From JAHELQ01 sp964491915 (GTDB lineage Bacteria; Acidobacteriota; Aminicenantia; UBA2199), in the NCBI GenBank assembly GCA_964491915.1, contig CAZBHS010000003.1, positions 1 to 64,000 of the forward strand: a stretch of DNA of 64,000 nt, in the 5' to 3' direction. Below are positions 32,701-47,700 of the stretch, piece by piece. The first letter of the stretch is position 1. Every line of letters begins with the position of its first letter. A program made the translations under genes and the position numbers. The notes beneath the pieces were generated by a model that was not told where the DNA came from, did no database searches, and worked only from the letters and a program-made list of their open reading frames with translations.

Positions 32701-35700
32701 GAAACCGAGGTGGCGGGGATGTGCGCCCGCTTGTTGGGATTGGAGGAGGTGGGGTTGCAGGACAACTTCTTTGATATGGGTGGCAATTCGTATACCTTGA
32801 TCCGCCTGGCCTCGCGGCTCAAAAAACGGTTTGAGGTCGAGGTGCCGGTGGTGACATTGTTGCGGTATTCGACGGTGCGGCAATTGTCCCGGCATGTGAA
32901 GCGCTTGCTCTCCGGTGAAGGGGAGGAGGGGGCGAAGAAGGAATCAATCGCTCCGGCCGCCGCCTCTAGGCCCGCCGCCGCCGGAATCGCTGTCATCGGT
33001 ATGGCGGGCAGGTTCCCCGGAGCGTCCGGTATCCGGCAATTCTGGGCTAACCTGGTTGGCGGTGTGGAAACGATTGTGCGCTTCTCCCGCGATGAATTAC
33101 TGGATGAAGGGATCGAGGCGGATCTCCTTGACCGGCCCGGCTATGTGCCGGCCAAGGGAGTGCTTGACGAGGCCGATTGTTTTGACGCGGCGTTTTTTGA
33201 TTACACGCCGGCCCAGGCGCGGTGGATGGATCCGCAGGTGCGGATTTTCCACCAATGTTGCGTTCACGCGTTGGAAGACGCGGGTGTGGATTCGTTTCGT
33301 TACGACGGGCGCATCGGACTATTCGCCGGCGCCACCACCAATGCCCGCTGGCTGTTGCAAAAAGCCGCGGAGGCGCGGGACGCGGCGGACCAGTATGAGC
33401 TGATCAATCTCAATAGCAATTCTTTCGTCACTCTGGCGGCCTATAAATTGGATCTCAAAGGGCCGGCCATGGCGATTCAGACGGCGTGCTCCACGTCATT
33501 GACGGCGGTGGACGCCGCGTGCCGGTCGCTTCTGACCGGAGCCTGCGATGTGGCTCTGGCGGGCGGGGTGTCCGTAACCTTGCCTGTGAAGAGCGGGTAT
33601 CTTTTCCAGGAGGGGATGATTCAATCGCCGGACGGCCATTGCCGGGCCTTTGACGCCGAAGCCGGAGGAACCCTGGAGGGGAACGGCGCGGGCATGGTGG
33701 TCCTCAAACCGCTGGCCGCGGCATTGGCGGATGGCGACGAGATCGACGCTGTGGTGAAAGGAACCGCTGTCAACAACGATGGTTTGGTCAAGGCGGGGTA
33801 TACGGCCCCCAGTAGCGAGGGACAGGCGCGGGTGATTCGCGACGCGCTGGCGGCGGCGGGAGTGGAGGCTCGCAGCATCGGCTATATCGAGGCCCATGGC
33901 ACGGGCACGCCGTTGGGCGATCCGGTTGAGGTGGAGGGCTTGCGATTGGCCTTCGGCGCAGGGGACATCGGGTATTGCCGTCTTGGTTCGGTCAAGACCA
34001 ATATCGGCCACCTGGACGCCGCAGCCGGGATCGCCGGCTTTATCAAGGCAGTACTTGTTTTGAAGCATCGGCTTATTCCAGCGACTCTTCATTTTAACAG
34101 CCCCAATCCCAAGATCGATTTCCAACAATCCCCCTTCCGGGTGAACGATCGTCTCTTCGCCTGGGATGAAGCGGCGACTCCCCGTCGCGCCGGCGTCAGT
34201 TCCTTCGGCATCGGCGGCACCAACGCCCATGTGGTGCTGGAAGAGGCGCCTTCGGTCAAAGAGAGCCAACCGTCTAAGCGGCGGTATCAATTGCTGGTCC
34301 AATCGGCCAAAAGTCCGGCGGCGTTGACGCACATGACGCGGCGGTTGGAGCATTGGCTGGAAGAAGGGGATGATGAACGGAGCGGGGGCTTTCTCGGAGA
34401 TGTGGCGTTTACCCTGGCGACCGGCCGGCGGGAGTTTGCCCATCGCGGTGTTTGGTTGGACGGAGAGTCACGGCAAGCGGAGGCTGGAGAGCCGGATGTG
34501 GTGTTCATGTTTTCCGGGCAGGGATCGCAGTATGCCGGCATGGGACGGGATTTGTATCTCTACGAACCGGTCTTCCGGGAAGCGTTGGATGGTTGTTTTG
34601 CATTACTAAAGCCTTTGTTGGGGACAGACCCCGCCGAGGTGTTGTTCGGACCGGCGGATGATGGACGAATCGGCGAGACGGCGCTGGCGCAGCCGTTGAT
34701 ATTCGCGGTGGAGTACGCGTTGGCGCGGTTGTTGATCCATTGGGGCGTGCGGCCCGCCGCCATGATCGGCCATAGCATCGGCGAGTATGTGGCCGCCACA
34801 TTGGCAGGCGTGTTCGACCTGGAAGAGGCGGTGCGCCTGGTGGTGTTGCGGGGACGCTCGATGCAACGGATGCCCGCCGGGTCTATGGCGGCGGTGGGGG
34901 CCGGGGAGGACGAAATCGAGGGGCTCCTCGATGAAGGCGTCGAATTGGCGGCTGTGAACGGCCCGCGCCACATTGTGATATCCGGGGGGGAAGAACAGGT
35001 CGATGCCGCTGTTTTGAAGCTGGAGGCCGAAGGCTTCAAATGTTCGCGGCTGCATACGTCGCACGCGTTCCATTCCATGATGATGGAGCCGGTGTTGGCG
35101 GAATTCGAGCGGGCGGTCGGGACGGTCGCGTTGAAGCAGCCGTCGATACCCTTTATTTCCAATGTCGGCGGTACATGGATCTCGGCGGAGCAGGCCGTGT
35201 CGCCCGGTTATTGGGCGAATCATCTGCGGCGGACCGTTCGCTTCGGCGACGGCCTGGAAGAGATTCTGCGAAAAGAGGACCGGGTATTGGTGGAAATCGG
35301 GGCCGGGAGGTCGTTGTGTAGCTTTGCCCGCCATCACCCATCTAAAAAGAATGGCCATACTATCGTGCAGTTAATGCGCCACCCCAAGGACGAGACGCCG
35401 GACGACCGGTTTTTGCTGAATGGCGTTGGGCAATTGTGGTTGAGCGGCGTGGCTGTGGATTGGCGGGCGTTTTACGCCCATGAACACCCGCGCAAAGTCC
35501 ATGTGCCGGGGTATTGGTTTGAGAAGACCCGCTTTCCGGTGAATGCCGGGGGCCCGGGAATCGAGTCTCCGGCGGAACCGGGTGATGGGATAGAGGATGC
35601 CGGGGATAACCGGCCCAATTTGAGCAGCCGTTATGTGGCGGCGGACAATGATATCGAGCGGCGGTTGATTGTCTTGTGGCAGAGATTCTTCGGTATCGCC

Positions 35701-38700
35701 CCCATCGGCACGGCGGACGATTTTTTCGAGTTGGGGGGCGATTCACTCAAAGTCTCGTCCATGGCGGCGCGATTGTTGGCTGAGTTTGAGGTCAAGGTTC
35801 CGCTTCAGGAATTCTTCCGCCGTTCCACTATCCGGCGGTTGGCGGAGTTTATATCCCGCGCTTCGGCGATGACGGCTTCGGCTCCGCCGTTGATTGAAAA
35901 AATGGATGTGTATCCTCTGTCGCCGGCCCAGCAAAGGGTGTATGTGGCCCAGCAATTGGAGCCGGAGAGTGTGCTCTACAATATGCCGGTGGCGATGGAA
36001 TTGAAGGGGGCGGTCGATTTGGAGCGGATGCGCCGGTCGCTTGGCCTGTTGATGGAGCGGCACGAAAGTTTGCGCATCGCCTGTGTGGTGAAGGGGGACG
36101 CGTTGGCGCAGCGGGTGGAAAAGAGTGTGGAGGTTCCCCTCGAGGTTTGGTCGCTTCCTGGAGAGAGCGACGAGGCTATTATCCGGCGGTTCGTGCGGCC
36201 CTTTGATGTGTCGGCGCCGCCGCTGTTCCGGGTGGCGTTGGTGGAAGCCGGCGCTAATAGATATTTATTGCTCTTCGATATTCACCATATTGTCTCCGAC
36301 GGCACATCCATGGGGATTTTGGTACGGGATTTTATGGCTCTATACCGGGATGAGGCGCTGCCTGACCTTTTGGCCGGGTATTGCGATTTCGCCGGGTGGA
36401 GTTTTGGCCGCAGGCCTCATTTGGAAGAGCAGATAGCCTTCTGGCGGGAACAATTAAAAGCTCCGTTGCCTATGAACCGCTTGCCTGTGGATTTTTCCCC
36501 GCAACGGGAGACAGTGGAAGGGGATTTGCTCGAGACGATGCTGGAGCCTGAATTGGCCGAAGGATTGAAACAAGTGGCCCGCCGGAGCGACGCCACGTTG
36601 TATATGGTCTTATTTTCGCTGTATTCGCTATTGACGGCCAATCTGTGCGGGCAGGAGGATGTGGTGCTGGGGACCGCGGTGCACGGCCGTTCGGCTTCAT
36701 GGATGGAGCCGCTGGTGGGGATGTTTGTCAATACGCTGGCGGTGCGGGTGAAGCCGCGGTTCGACCGGAATTATTCGCAATTTTTACAGCAGTTGAAGTC
36801 TCATCTGCTGGAGTGTTTTTCCCGTCAGGATGTGGCGCTGGACGATGTGGTGGACGATCCCGGCGAATTGTTGGATACCATGTTTGTATTGCAGAACCAG
36901 GAGACGCCGGACCTGAGCCTGCCGGGGCTGGAGGTTGAAAACATACCGTATCATCATAAGGTGGCCCGGTTTCGTCTGACGTTGATGGCGCAGGAGGAGG
37001 GCGGCGGCATCCGTCTGGCCTGGGAGTACAAACGTTCGCTGTTTCGCCGCCGGACCATCGAAAGATTCGCCGGCTATTTTGAAGAGATGGCTCGAACCAT
37101 TGTCGAAGATGCGGATGTGCCGGTGCGGGACATCAAGCTGTTGGGACAGGATGAGGAGACGCTGCTGTTAGAGGTTTTCGGCAAGCCGGGAGATTTTTGT
37201 GACAGCCCGCTGACATTTCAACGGATGTTGGCGCAGCAGGTGGAGCGCAATCCCGATGCCGTCGCTATCTCGGGATTCGGTCCTCTGGAGGGGGATGATT
37301 GGCGGCAGTTATCTTACGCTGAATTGGAGGGACGAAGTGATCATCTGGCCCGCAAGCTCCGTCGCAAGGGCGTCGCGCCGCGGGATATCGTGGCCATGAC
37401 GATTCTCCGGTCGCCGTTGGCTGTGGCGGCGATGGCGGGGATATTGAAATGCGGAGCGGTGTATCTTCCTGTGGAGGAGAGTCTGCCTATGGAGCGCAAG
37501 CGGTTTATGCTGAAGGATAGCGATGCCGGCTTCGCGCTAATCATGGGCGGCGTTGATGAAGGTCTCGATGGTCCCATCACATGTTGCCTGGCCGATGAAC
37601 CGGATGATGGCGATGACGAGTCGCCGCTGCGGGACATGGGGCATGCGGGGGACGCCGCCTACATTATTTATACCTCCGGCACCACCGGCACCCCCAAGGG
37701 TGTGGTGGTGGAGCACCGGGGGCTGGTTGGTTTGAGGCGGTATTTTACGGAGCATTTTCCTGTGGGGCCGGGGGCCGGAGTGCTTCAATTCTCGGCCTTT
37801 TCATTCGACGCCTCGGTGTGGGAGATGGTTATGGGGCTTCTGACCGGTTCGACGTTGACGATGGCGCCGAATCGTGTTCGCATGGACGGCGGGCTGTTGC
37901 GGGAATTTATGAAGCGGCACAAGGTCACTGTGGCCACATTACCGCCGGCTGTGGCGGGATATCTGGAGCCCGAAGGAATGAACCGGTTGTTATGCTTGAT
38001 TACCGCCGGTTCCGAAGCGTCGGTGGCCGTGATGGAGGCCTGGCGCGGCAGGGCGTTGACCGTCAACGCCTATGGCCCCACCGAGACCACGGTCTGCGCA
38101 TCGTGCTGGATTGTTCCATCCGCAGGTGAACTGCCGGATGTTTTGCCCATCGGCAAGCCCATTGCCGGTTCGAATGTGTCTATTGTGGACCGCTATGGGC
38201 GGTTGTGCCCCATCGGCGTCGCCGGAGAGATCGTGGTGGCCGGTCCGGGGGTGGCCCGCGGGTATCTGAACCGTCCGTCGTTGAGCGATGATTTGTTCGG
38301 TCAACCGGCGCAAGGGGACATCTGGAGACACTATCGCACCGGCGACCGGGGCCGGTGGACCGCCGAAGGCATGATCGAATTTTTAGGCCGTTTGGACGAT
38401 CAGGTGAATATCCGGGGCTACCGGGTGGAGCCTGGTGAAGTGCAGGCGGTGGTGTCGCAGTATCCGGGCATTCGGGATTGTTGGATTCTGCCGGTTGAGG
38501 AAGAAGACGGCGATGTGTGTCTGGTTGGATATATCGCCGTAGGTGAAGAGAGGTGTTCGGATGATAGTCCGGCAAACGATCTTCGCGAGTATTTGCTGCA
38601 GCGGTTGCCCAATTATATGATTCCCGCCCGCCTGATACCGGTGGCGGAGATTCCTCTCACCGCCCACGGCAAACCGGATCGAAGCCGTTTGCCGGATCCG

Positions 38701-41700
38701 TTCGAGAGAGCGGCGGCGAGCGTCGAGCCTCTGCTGGGCGAGGGGGAGATGGCGTTGGCCCGGCTCTGGTCATGGGTATTGATGGCTCCGCTGGAGACCA
38801 TCGGTAGAGATAGCCATTTTTTCACCATCGGCGGTCAATCGCTCAAAGCGGTGCGGCTGGCGGCCCGGATCCGGCAGAAAACCGGCAAAGCAATATCTGT
38901 GACTGAGATCTTCCGCTATCCCATTCTGCGGGATATGGCGCGAACCATCGAGTCTGTGGAAGTCCGTCATTCATATCCTCCGCTGCGGGCGACTGAAAAA
39001 AAGGATTATTACCCGGCGTCGTCGGTGCAACGGCGCTTGTTCATTGTGCAGGAGCGGGATCCAGGCTCTGTGGCCTACAATATGCCGGCGATATTGCGAT
39101 TGGAAGGGCAACTGGATCGAGCGTTACTGGAGAGGGTATTCGGCAGGCTGGCGGCCCGGCATGAGAGTTTCAGGACGTCGTTTTGTTTGGTTGACGGACG
39201 CCTGGCGCAGCGGGTATCGCCGCCTGCCGGGGTGGCGATGGAAGATTACGATGAGCGAACATTCATCCGCCCCTTTGATGTGACGAAGGGTCCGTTGCTG
39301 CGGGTGGCGACGGCGAAGGTTTCCGGCGGCGCGCACATTCTGGCGGTGGATATGCATCACATCATCGCCGACGGCGCTTCGATGGAAATTCTGGTGGCGG
39401 AGTTTTTGGATTTGTATCGCCGACTGCCGCTGCCGGCCCTCGATAGTCAGTACCGGGATTATTCGCTGTGGTTGGAAGAGGCTGAAGTTCAGCGGATTCT
39501 GGCTGCGCAGCAGCGCTTCTGGGCGCGGCAGTTTAGCGGCGATGTGCCCCGGTTGAGGCTGCCCAATGATTACGCCCCCGGGTCGGGGCCGGAGTCCGGG
39601 GGAGGTAGGATCGAATGTTGTGTCGGACCTACTTGTACGTCGGGCCTCAAGAGGTTGGCTGAAAAAGAGCGCGCCACTCTATTTATGGTGGTGCTGGCGG
39701 CCTATTACGCCTGGTTGTCGTACTTGAGCGGGCAAGAGGATATTGTTATCGGGGTGGGCAACAACGGTCGCCTATTGGCGGAGACCAAAGGGATGATCGG
39801 GATGTTTGTCAACACTCTGGCGTTGCGTTTGCCGGTGGACAAGAGTCTTGGCTTCGACCGGTTTTTGCGGCAGGTGCGGGACTATACGTTGCAGGCTTTC
39901 GACAATCAGTTTTACCCTTTTGAAGATCTGGTGGAGGCTGTGGGAGCTGTGGCGTCGCCGGGCCGGAGCCCGTTGTTCGACGTGATGCTCAGGTTTGACG
40001 ATCTGGAGATTCCGGTGTTCCAGCTTCCGGGCATGCGGGTGACGATTGAAGATCATGATAGTCTCGCCTCCAAATTCCACCTGACAATGGTGGCGACTGA
40101 ACATGGAGACGGTCTGGATGTGGCTCTGGAGTACAATGGCGGCGTGTTTGCCCGCGGAACAGTCGAGGTGATGGTTCAACAATTGCGCCGGGTGTTGGAG
40201 GCGGCGGCCGGCGGCAGCGAGCGTTCCTTGCGGCAATTGACCGCTCCGTCTGAAAAAGAGAGGGAACACATCCTGGCTTGCTTCACTGCTAATATCGAGC
40301 GGAAGATCGATGGCTTCTCCGCTGCTTTGGTGATGCAGAGCCTGGTGCGGGAGAGTATGGACAAACACCGGGATGTGGTGGCGTTGGAGCGGGGGGATGT
40401 GCAGATTAGCTTCGGGGCCTTGAGGCGGAGAGTGGCGGCCATTGCCCATAATCTCGAGCGCCGGGGTGTGTGCGCCGGAACCATCGTGGGGATTCTGTTG
40501 CAGGAGAGGATGGCGGTCATCGAGACCATCCTGGCCATCCTCCAAGCCGGCGGCGTGTTTGTGCCGTTGGACCCGGAATTGCCGCGACAGCGGTTGCAAG
40601 CGATGATACGGTCGGCCAATTGCTCGGTGATCCTTTGCGATGACGAAGGAGAGGAAGAGGAGAATCTCGAACCGGCGGATGACTGTGGCGCCTATTCCCC
40701 CGAGGATCCTCTCTATATCTATTTTACTTCCGGCACCACCGGGCTTCCCAAGGGCTTTTTAGGTAAGAACACTAGTTTGGCGCATTTTATCCAATGGGAG
40801 CGGGACTATTTGCGTGCAGGCGTTGGGGACAGGTTCAGCCAGTTGACTATCCCCACCTTCGACGCCTTTTTGCGCGATGTGTTTGTGCCCCTTTTGTCCG
40901 GCGGTAGAATTTGTGTGTTGCCCTCCGCGGACGTCATGCTGGAAGCGGGGGCTCTGTGCCGCTATTTGGAAGAGGCGGATGTACAAATAATACACTGCGT
41001 TCCCAGTCTGTTTCGCTTGATCCTGTCCGGCCCGATAACCGCATCGTCGTTTCCCGGACTCCGGGCGGTGGTGATGTCCGGCGAACGGGTGGAGCCGGGC
41101 GATCTGGAACAATGGTTCGGGGTGTTTGGTAAAAGAACCGGCTTGTTCAATTTATACGGCACCAGCGAAACCACAATGGCCAAGTGTTGCCATCCGCTAG
41201 AGCCGGATGACGCGCTGCGGGAACGGGTGCCGGTGGGAACGGGGATCAATGGGGCGGCCATGGTGGTGTTGGACGCCGATGGGAATGTGTGCGGCCCGTT
41301 GGCGGTGGGGGAGATCTATATAGCGACCTCTTACACAACGTTTGGATATCTGGACGACCCGGAGCTCACACACAGCGCATTCAATGCCGGCCCATTGGCG
41401 GAGGACCGGCTGCCGCCTCTGTACCGCACCGGAGATTTAGGCAGGGTATTGCCCGATGGTTCCCTCGATTATTTGGGACGGGAGGACCGGCAGGTGAAGA
41501 TTCGCGGTATCCGGGTGGAATTGGCTGAAATAGAGAGTGTTTTGCGCCGGTGCCCGGAGGTGGACGAGGGGGCTGTGGTGTTCAAGCAGGAGGGGGGAAT
41601 GTCTCGACTCTACGCATTTGTCAGTCCGGTTGCCGGAGATGCGGCGAGTTTTTTGGAGAGCCGTTTGCCCTCTTATATGATTCCGTCGCGGATTGTCCCG

Positions 41701-44700
41701 TTGCGGCATTTGCCCCGCAAAGCCAATGGGAAAATAGATTATACGACGTTGGCAGGTATGGTCGATACATCCGCCGCTGCGGCGATTCCTCCGGCGAACC
41801 GGATGGAAGAGCGGCTGCTCGGCCTGTGGAGGGAATCCTTCAAGAATGAAGCGATAGGGGTTGAAACTCCGTTTTTCGAGGTGGGGGGGAACTCGTTGAA
41901 CGTGATGAAGTTGCTGCTCAAAATCCAACGGGAATTTAACGCCCAAATCGCGCTGCAAGATTTGTTCCGGCTTCCCACCATCCGTAGTCAAGCTGAATTT
42001 CTGGCGCATTCCGCCATGCCGGAGAGAGAGCGTCTGGAGCAATCTGAAAAAATGGACTATTACCCTTTGTCCCCCCAACAAAACCGGCTCTATTTTTTAC
42101 AACACCTGAATCCCGGAGGGGTCCACTATAATATGTCGTCCTGTTTTTTGCTGGAAGGGGAGATCGATGCCGAACGGTTGAAGGGGACGATACGCGAGCT
42201 TTCTCTCCGCCAACACGCGTTGCGCACATCGTTTCCGTTGCTTCAGGGGCATCCGGTCCAACGGATCGTCGATCCACGGGCATTCGATGTGGAATTGCGG
42301 TGTATTGACGGCAACGCCGGCGATGCAAACGATACAACCGGACTCATCCGCAGGTTCATCCGCCCCTTTGATTTAGCCGTTGCTCCGTTGTTCCGTCTGG
42401 GGCTCATAGGCCTGGGGAATCAACGAACGGTTCTGGTGTTGGACTTTCATCACATTATCGGCGACGGGATTTCGGGCGAGCTGTTCATCGAAGAGTGTTT
42501 GGCCATTTATCGCGGTCAAGCATTGGAGCCGCCGGCGTTTCAATATGTTGATTTCGCTGTGTGGCGGAACCGCCGTCAAACCATGGGGCGCGCCGGCGAT
42601 GGTAGGGATTATTGGCTGAACCGTTTTACCGGAGAGATACCGGTTCTGGAATTGCCGTTGGATTTTGACCGTCCGTCCATTCAGGATACCGCCGGCGGGC
42701 GGATCGAGTTTACATTGCCGGAGCACACTGCCGGCCGCTTGCGCAAATTGGCTGAATTCCATGATGTCACGCTGTTCATGGTGTTGTTATCGGCCTTTTA
42801 TGTGTTCTTGGCCCGGATGAGCGGACAATTGGATATTGTGGTGGGAACACCGGTGGCCGGCCGGACTCGAAAAGAGTCGCAGTCCATCATCGGAATGTTC
42901 GTCAATTCTCTGGCATTGCGGCATACGCTCGCGCCGGGAGACACATTCGAAGATCTGCTGCGGCGGGTGAAGCTCGATACGATGGCGGCCTTGTCAAACC
43001 AGGATTATCAATTCGAGGATCTGGTGGAGGCGTTGGCATTGCAGCGGGATATGGCGCGCAATCCCCTGTTCGACGTGATGTTTGTGCTGCAAAATTACGA
43101 GAAGAACGAGATGGCGCTTCCGGGGCTAAAGATTTCTCCTTACCGGTTTGAGCGGCGGATTTCGAAGCTTGACCTGACATTGTGGGTCTGGGAAATGGAC
43201 GGCGGCCTGGATGTTTCCCTGGAATATTGCACCCGTCTGTTCAGGCCGTCTTCGGCCCAAAGGTTTGTGGATTATTTCAAGAGAATTGTCTCGGCTGTGC
43301 TTGCGGATCCGCGGCTGGAGATCCTGACCGTCGAACTAGTGTCGAAGGAGGAAAAATACGAATTATTGGAAACATTTAATGATTCCTCCATTCGCTATCC
43401 GCGCGAGAGTACGATTCAGCAGATGGTGGCGGCCAACGCTTCCCGCTGTCCAGGGAAAATCGCGGTGGAAATGGAATCGCAACTGCTGAGTTACGGTGAG
43501 CTTCAGGCGCGATCGAGCCTGCTGGCTGCTGATCTGCGGGGAAAAGGGCTTACCGCGGAAGAGATTGTCGGCGTCCCGGCCTACAATCGCCTTGAATTAG
43601 TGATCGCCGTCATGGGGATTCTTAATGCCGGCGGCGTTGTGATGCCCATCGACCCGGAACTGCCGGAGTCGCGGGTATCGTTTATGATGGGCGACGCCGG
43701 TTGCCGTCTGGTAGTGGATGGCGGCGATATTTTGCAGGATTCCCAGCGATCTTATCATCAGGAACAAGCGTTCGAGGCTTCCGGCAATGCTTCCAGCCCG
43801 GCGTACATCATCTACTCCTCCGGCACCACAGGCAAGCCCAAGGCCTCTCTATTGTCGCACCAAAACATCACGCGCTTGCTGGCAGGCCCCGGGATTGCCG
43901 GCTTTCAACCCAATGACAGGTATTTGCAATTGGTCAATTATATGTTCGATGTGTCGATTTTCGATATCTTCTCGCCGCTCTTGAATGGCGGAACTCTGTT
44001 GTTGGTGGACAAAACCCGGATGATGGAGCCGGGATTCTCGAGAGAGACGATTCTTCGCCTTTGCGCCACATTGACGTTCATTCCCACCTCTCTGTTCAAT
44101 ATGCTGGTGGAAAGCGACATCCAATGCCTCGCCCCTTTGAGAAAGATTGTGGTGGGAGGCGAGGCTCTGTCGCCGGCCCATACCAAAAAAGCTCTTGAAT
44201 TTTTGGGACCCGGTAGAATCATCAATGGCTACGGTCCATCGGAAAATTCTATGTTCACCACTTTTTACGAGTTCCACCGCCTGGAGGGAAGCCGGGTCCC
44301 CATCGGGAAGCCGACTCCCAACAGCCGGGTGTATATTCTGGACCGTTTCGGCAATCTTCAGCCCGAAGGGATCATCGGCGAGTTGTGCATCGGCGGCGAC
44401 GGTTTGGCTGGAGGTTACATGAACCGGCCGGAGCTGACGGCGGAGAAATTTATTTCACATCCGGCGCTTCCGGGCGAACGGATCTACCGCAGCGGTGATT
44501 TGGCCCGTTTTTTGCCGGATGGGAATCTCGAGTTTTTCGGCCGCGTCGATCATCAGGTGAAAATCAGGGGGTTTAGGGTTGAGTTGGGGGAGATCGAGTC
44601 GAGGCTTCAAGAGCACCCGGATGTGAAGGAAGCGGTGGTGCTTGCTTTAGACGACGATTTTCACACCGCCTATTTGTGCGCCTATGTGGCGGCGGTGGAG

Positions 44701-47700
44701 AACGAGGGGATTGTCGAGCGGTTGCGTGAGCATGTGGCGTCGAGTTTGCCCTCTTATATGGTTCCCGCTTCGTTTGTGATGATGGACGCCCTGCCGTTGA
44801 CAGCCAACGGCAAAAAGGACCGCCGGGCATTGCCCCCGCCGGATGCAAAAACTGACGAAGCGGACGATGAAGAACCCAGGGATGAGTTGGAAGAGAAGAT
44901 CGCTGAGATATGGGCGTCGGTGTTGGGCCGGCCGGCCCGGCAAATCGGCATCCGGCGAAAATTTTTCGATTGCGGCGGTCAATCGTTGAAGGCGATGATA
45001 GTGATGGCCCGTCTCTATAAGGAGTTTCAGGCGCGCATGCCGTTGGCGGATTTTTACCGCGATCCAACAATCGAGGGGATGGCCGACTGGATCCGGCAGT
45101 CCCGGCGACAAATCTTCGCCTCCATTCCGGCGGCCGAGGCCAGGGAGTATTATCCGTTATCATACGCTCAAAAAAGGCTCTACTTTTTGTCCCGCCTCGA
45201 ACCGGACAGCACGGGCTACAACCTGACCTCCGTGTTATCCATTGCTGGGGATTTGGATCGCCGCAAAGTGGAAGAGACATTCAAAAAATTGATAGAGCGG
45301 CATGAGATCTTCAGAACCTCGTTTGAAGAGAGGGATGGGCAACCGGCGCAGGTGGTCCATCCGCAGGCTGAATTCGAGCTGGAATTCGAGGCCCGGCGGG
45401 ATTGGAGCGTGTCCAAGAGTATCCGCCCCTTCGATCTAGCGACGCTTCCCCTGGTGAGAGTCACATTGGCGCGGATCGCGGACCGGAATCACATCATGGT
45501 GTTGGATATGCTCCATATCAGCAGCGACGGCACGTCGATGAACCTCCTGGTGCGTGAGTTTTCCAGGTTTTACTCACAGGGCGAATGTCCGCCTTTGCCG
45601 ATCCAATATAAAGACTTTGCCGTCTGGCAACAGGGACGAGCGCACCAGGAGTCGCTGGAAAACCAGAAAGCATTCTGGTTGCGGCAACTGGACGGAGAAT
45701 TGCCGGTGTTGAATCTTCCGCTTGATTTTTCACGGCCCCCGAACCGGAGCTTTGCCGGCAGTCGCTACGACGTCTCCTGCGCTGGGGATTTATTGGGGCG
45801 TTTGAAGGCTGTGGCCGGCGAGAACAATGTGACTTTATTCATGATGCTCCTGGCTCTGGTGGATATTTTCCTGGCCAAAATTTGCCGGCAAGAGGATGTC
45901 GTTGTCGGCGCTCCGATCGCCGGACGCACCCATCCGCAGGTGGAGCCCCTTGTGGGTATGTTTGTCAATACCCTGGCGTTGAGGAATTTTCCCAAAATGG
46001 ACAAAACGTGCCGGGAATTTATCAAGGATGTGCAAACCCGGACGATTCCGGCGTTCGAGAACCAGGAATTTCCTTTTGAACGATTGGTGGACCTGCTGGC
46101 GACGAAGCGGGACATGAGCCGCAATCCATTGTTCGATGTGATGGTGGCGTTGCAAAATATGGATATGGATGACATCGATATACCGGGGGTGACGGTCCGG
46201 CCTTACAGATATGACAGTCAAAGCTCTAAGTTCGACCTATCGTTGACTGGGATCGAGAGCAGCGACACGCTGGATTTGACCTTTGAATACAGCGCCGATT
46301 TATTCAGGAAAGATACTATCGAACGGTTCGCCCGCCATTTTTTGACGATGACGCGGCAGGTGGCCGGCGATCCTCAATGCCTCCTGAGGGAGGTGGAATT
46401 ATTATCGCCTCTGGAGAAGCGCGGGGTTTTGCGTGAATTCCAGGGGGACACCATGGAGATCCCGGATTTGACGGCGCACGGACTGTTCGAACGGCTGGTG
46501 GAGCCGGCGGGCGACTGTGTGGCGGTGGAGTTGGAGGATGGAGCTCTGTCTTACCGTGAATTGAACGAGCAGGCGAACCGGTTGGCCCTTCGTATTGTCG
46601 AAGCGACTGCCAATGGTGGGGATCCGGCGGCCATTTATCTGGATCGCTCGCTTGAAATGATCGTTGCAATTATGGGGGTTCTCAAGGCGGGGAGTCCTTA
46701 TATTCCTATTGATCCGGCCTATCCGCCGGAGCGGTCGGAATATATTTTACGCGATAGCAATGCCGCTTGCGTCATTGTGGCCGGAGCCGGCCGGCCGTTA
46801 CACACTCGACACATTGAATGTTTGGATATAATGGCGATCCAACGTTCTTGCAAAAGCGCGTCCGCTAACCTACCCCGGACGTGCTCCCATCTAGATCCCG
46901 CTTATATTATTTACACCTCCGGCACCACCGGCAGACCCAAAGGAGTTTTGGTGGAACATCGCTCTCTGGTCAATCTTATTGTATATATGGCTATCAGTTT
47001 TGGCATCGATGTGTCCGATCGTATCCTCCAATTCTCATCGTATTGTTTTGACGCCTCGATCGAACAAATCTTTCTGGCATTGGCACACGGCGCGCGGTTG
47101 GTGGCGGTATCCCGGGAGACAATCCTTCGTCTTGATTCATTTTATGATTATATCATCACGCGGAAAGTCACTCATGTGCACGCTGTCCCCTCATTCTTGA
47201 AAATGTTGGAATTTCCGGAACACACACATGTCAAACGTGTGATTTCCGGCGGAGACACCTGTCTTCCCGGTTTGGTGGAGAAATTCTCCGCCGGGTACCG
47301 GTTTTACAATGAGTATGGGCCGACCGAAACCACGGTCACCTCGCTTAAATTATCGGTCGATTCAATGGAAGCGGTTGTTTATGTGCCGATCGGCAGACCG
47401 CTGGCCAATACCACCGCGTACATCATGGATCCTCATGGCGGCCTGTTGCCGGACGGGATTCCCGGCGAACTCTATATCGGCGGCCGCGGTGTCGGGCGGG
47501 GATACCTGAACCGGCCGGAGCTGACGGCGGAGAAATTTATAGAGAATCCTCATAAAAGCGGCGAGCGTTTGTATAAGACCGGCGATCTTGTGAAGCGCGA
47601 TGCCGTCGCCGGCGATATAGAGTTCCTGGGGCGGATCGACCATCAGGTCAAAATCCGGGGCTTCCGCATCGAGACCGCTGAAATCGAGAGTGTGCTCCTG

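Noticed and set aside
39772..40599. Minus-strand open frame inside NRPS gene 1, and many similar ones to 64 kb
   Set aside because: All lie antisense to recognisable C, A, KS or AT domains and show shadow composition rich in His, Arg, Pro and Gln.
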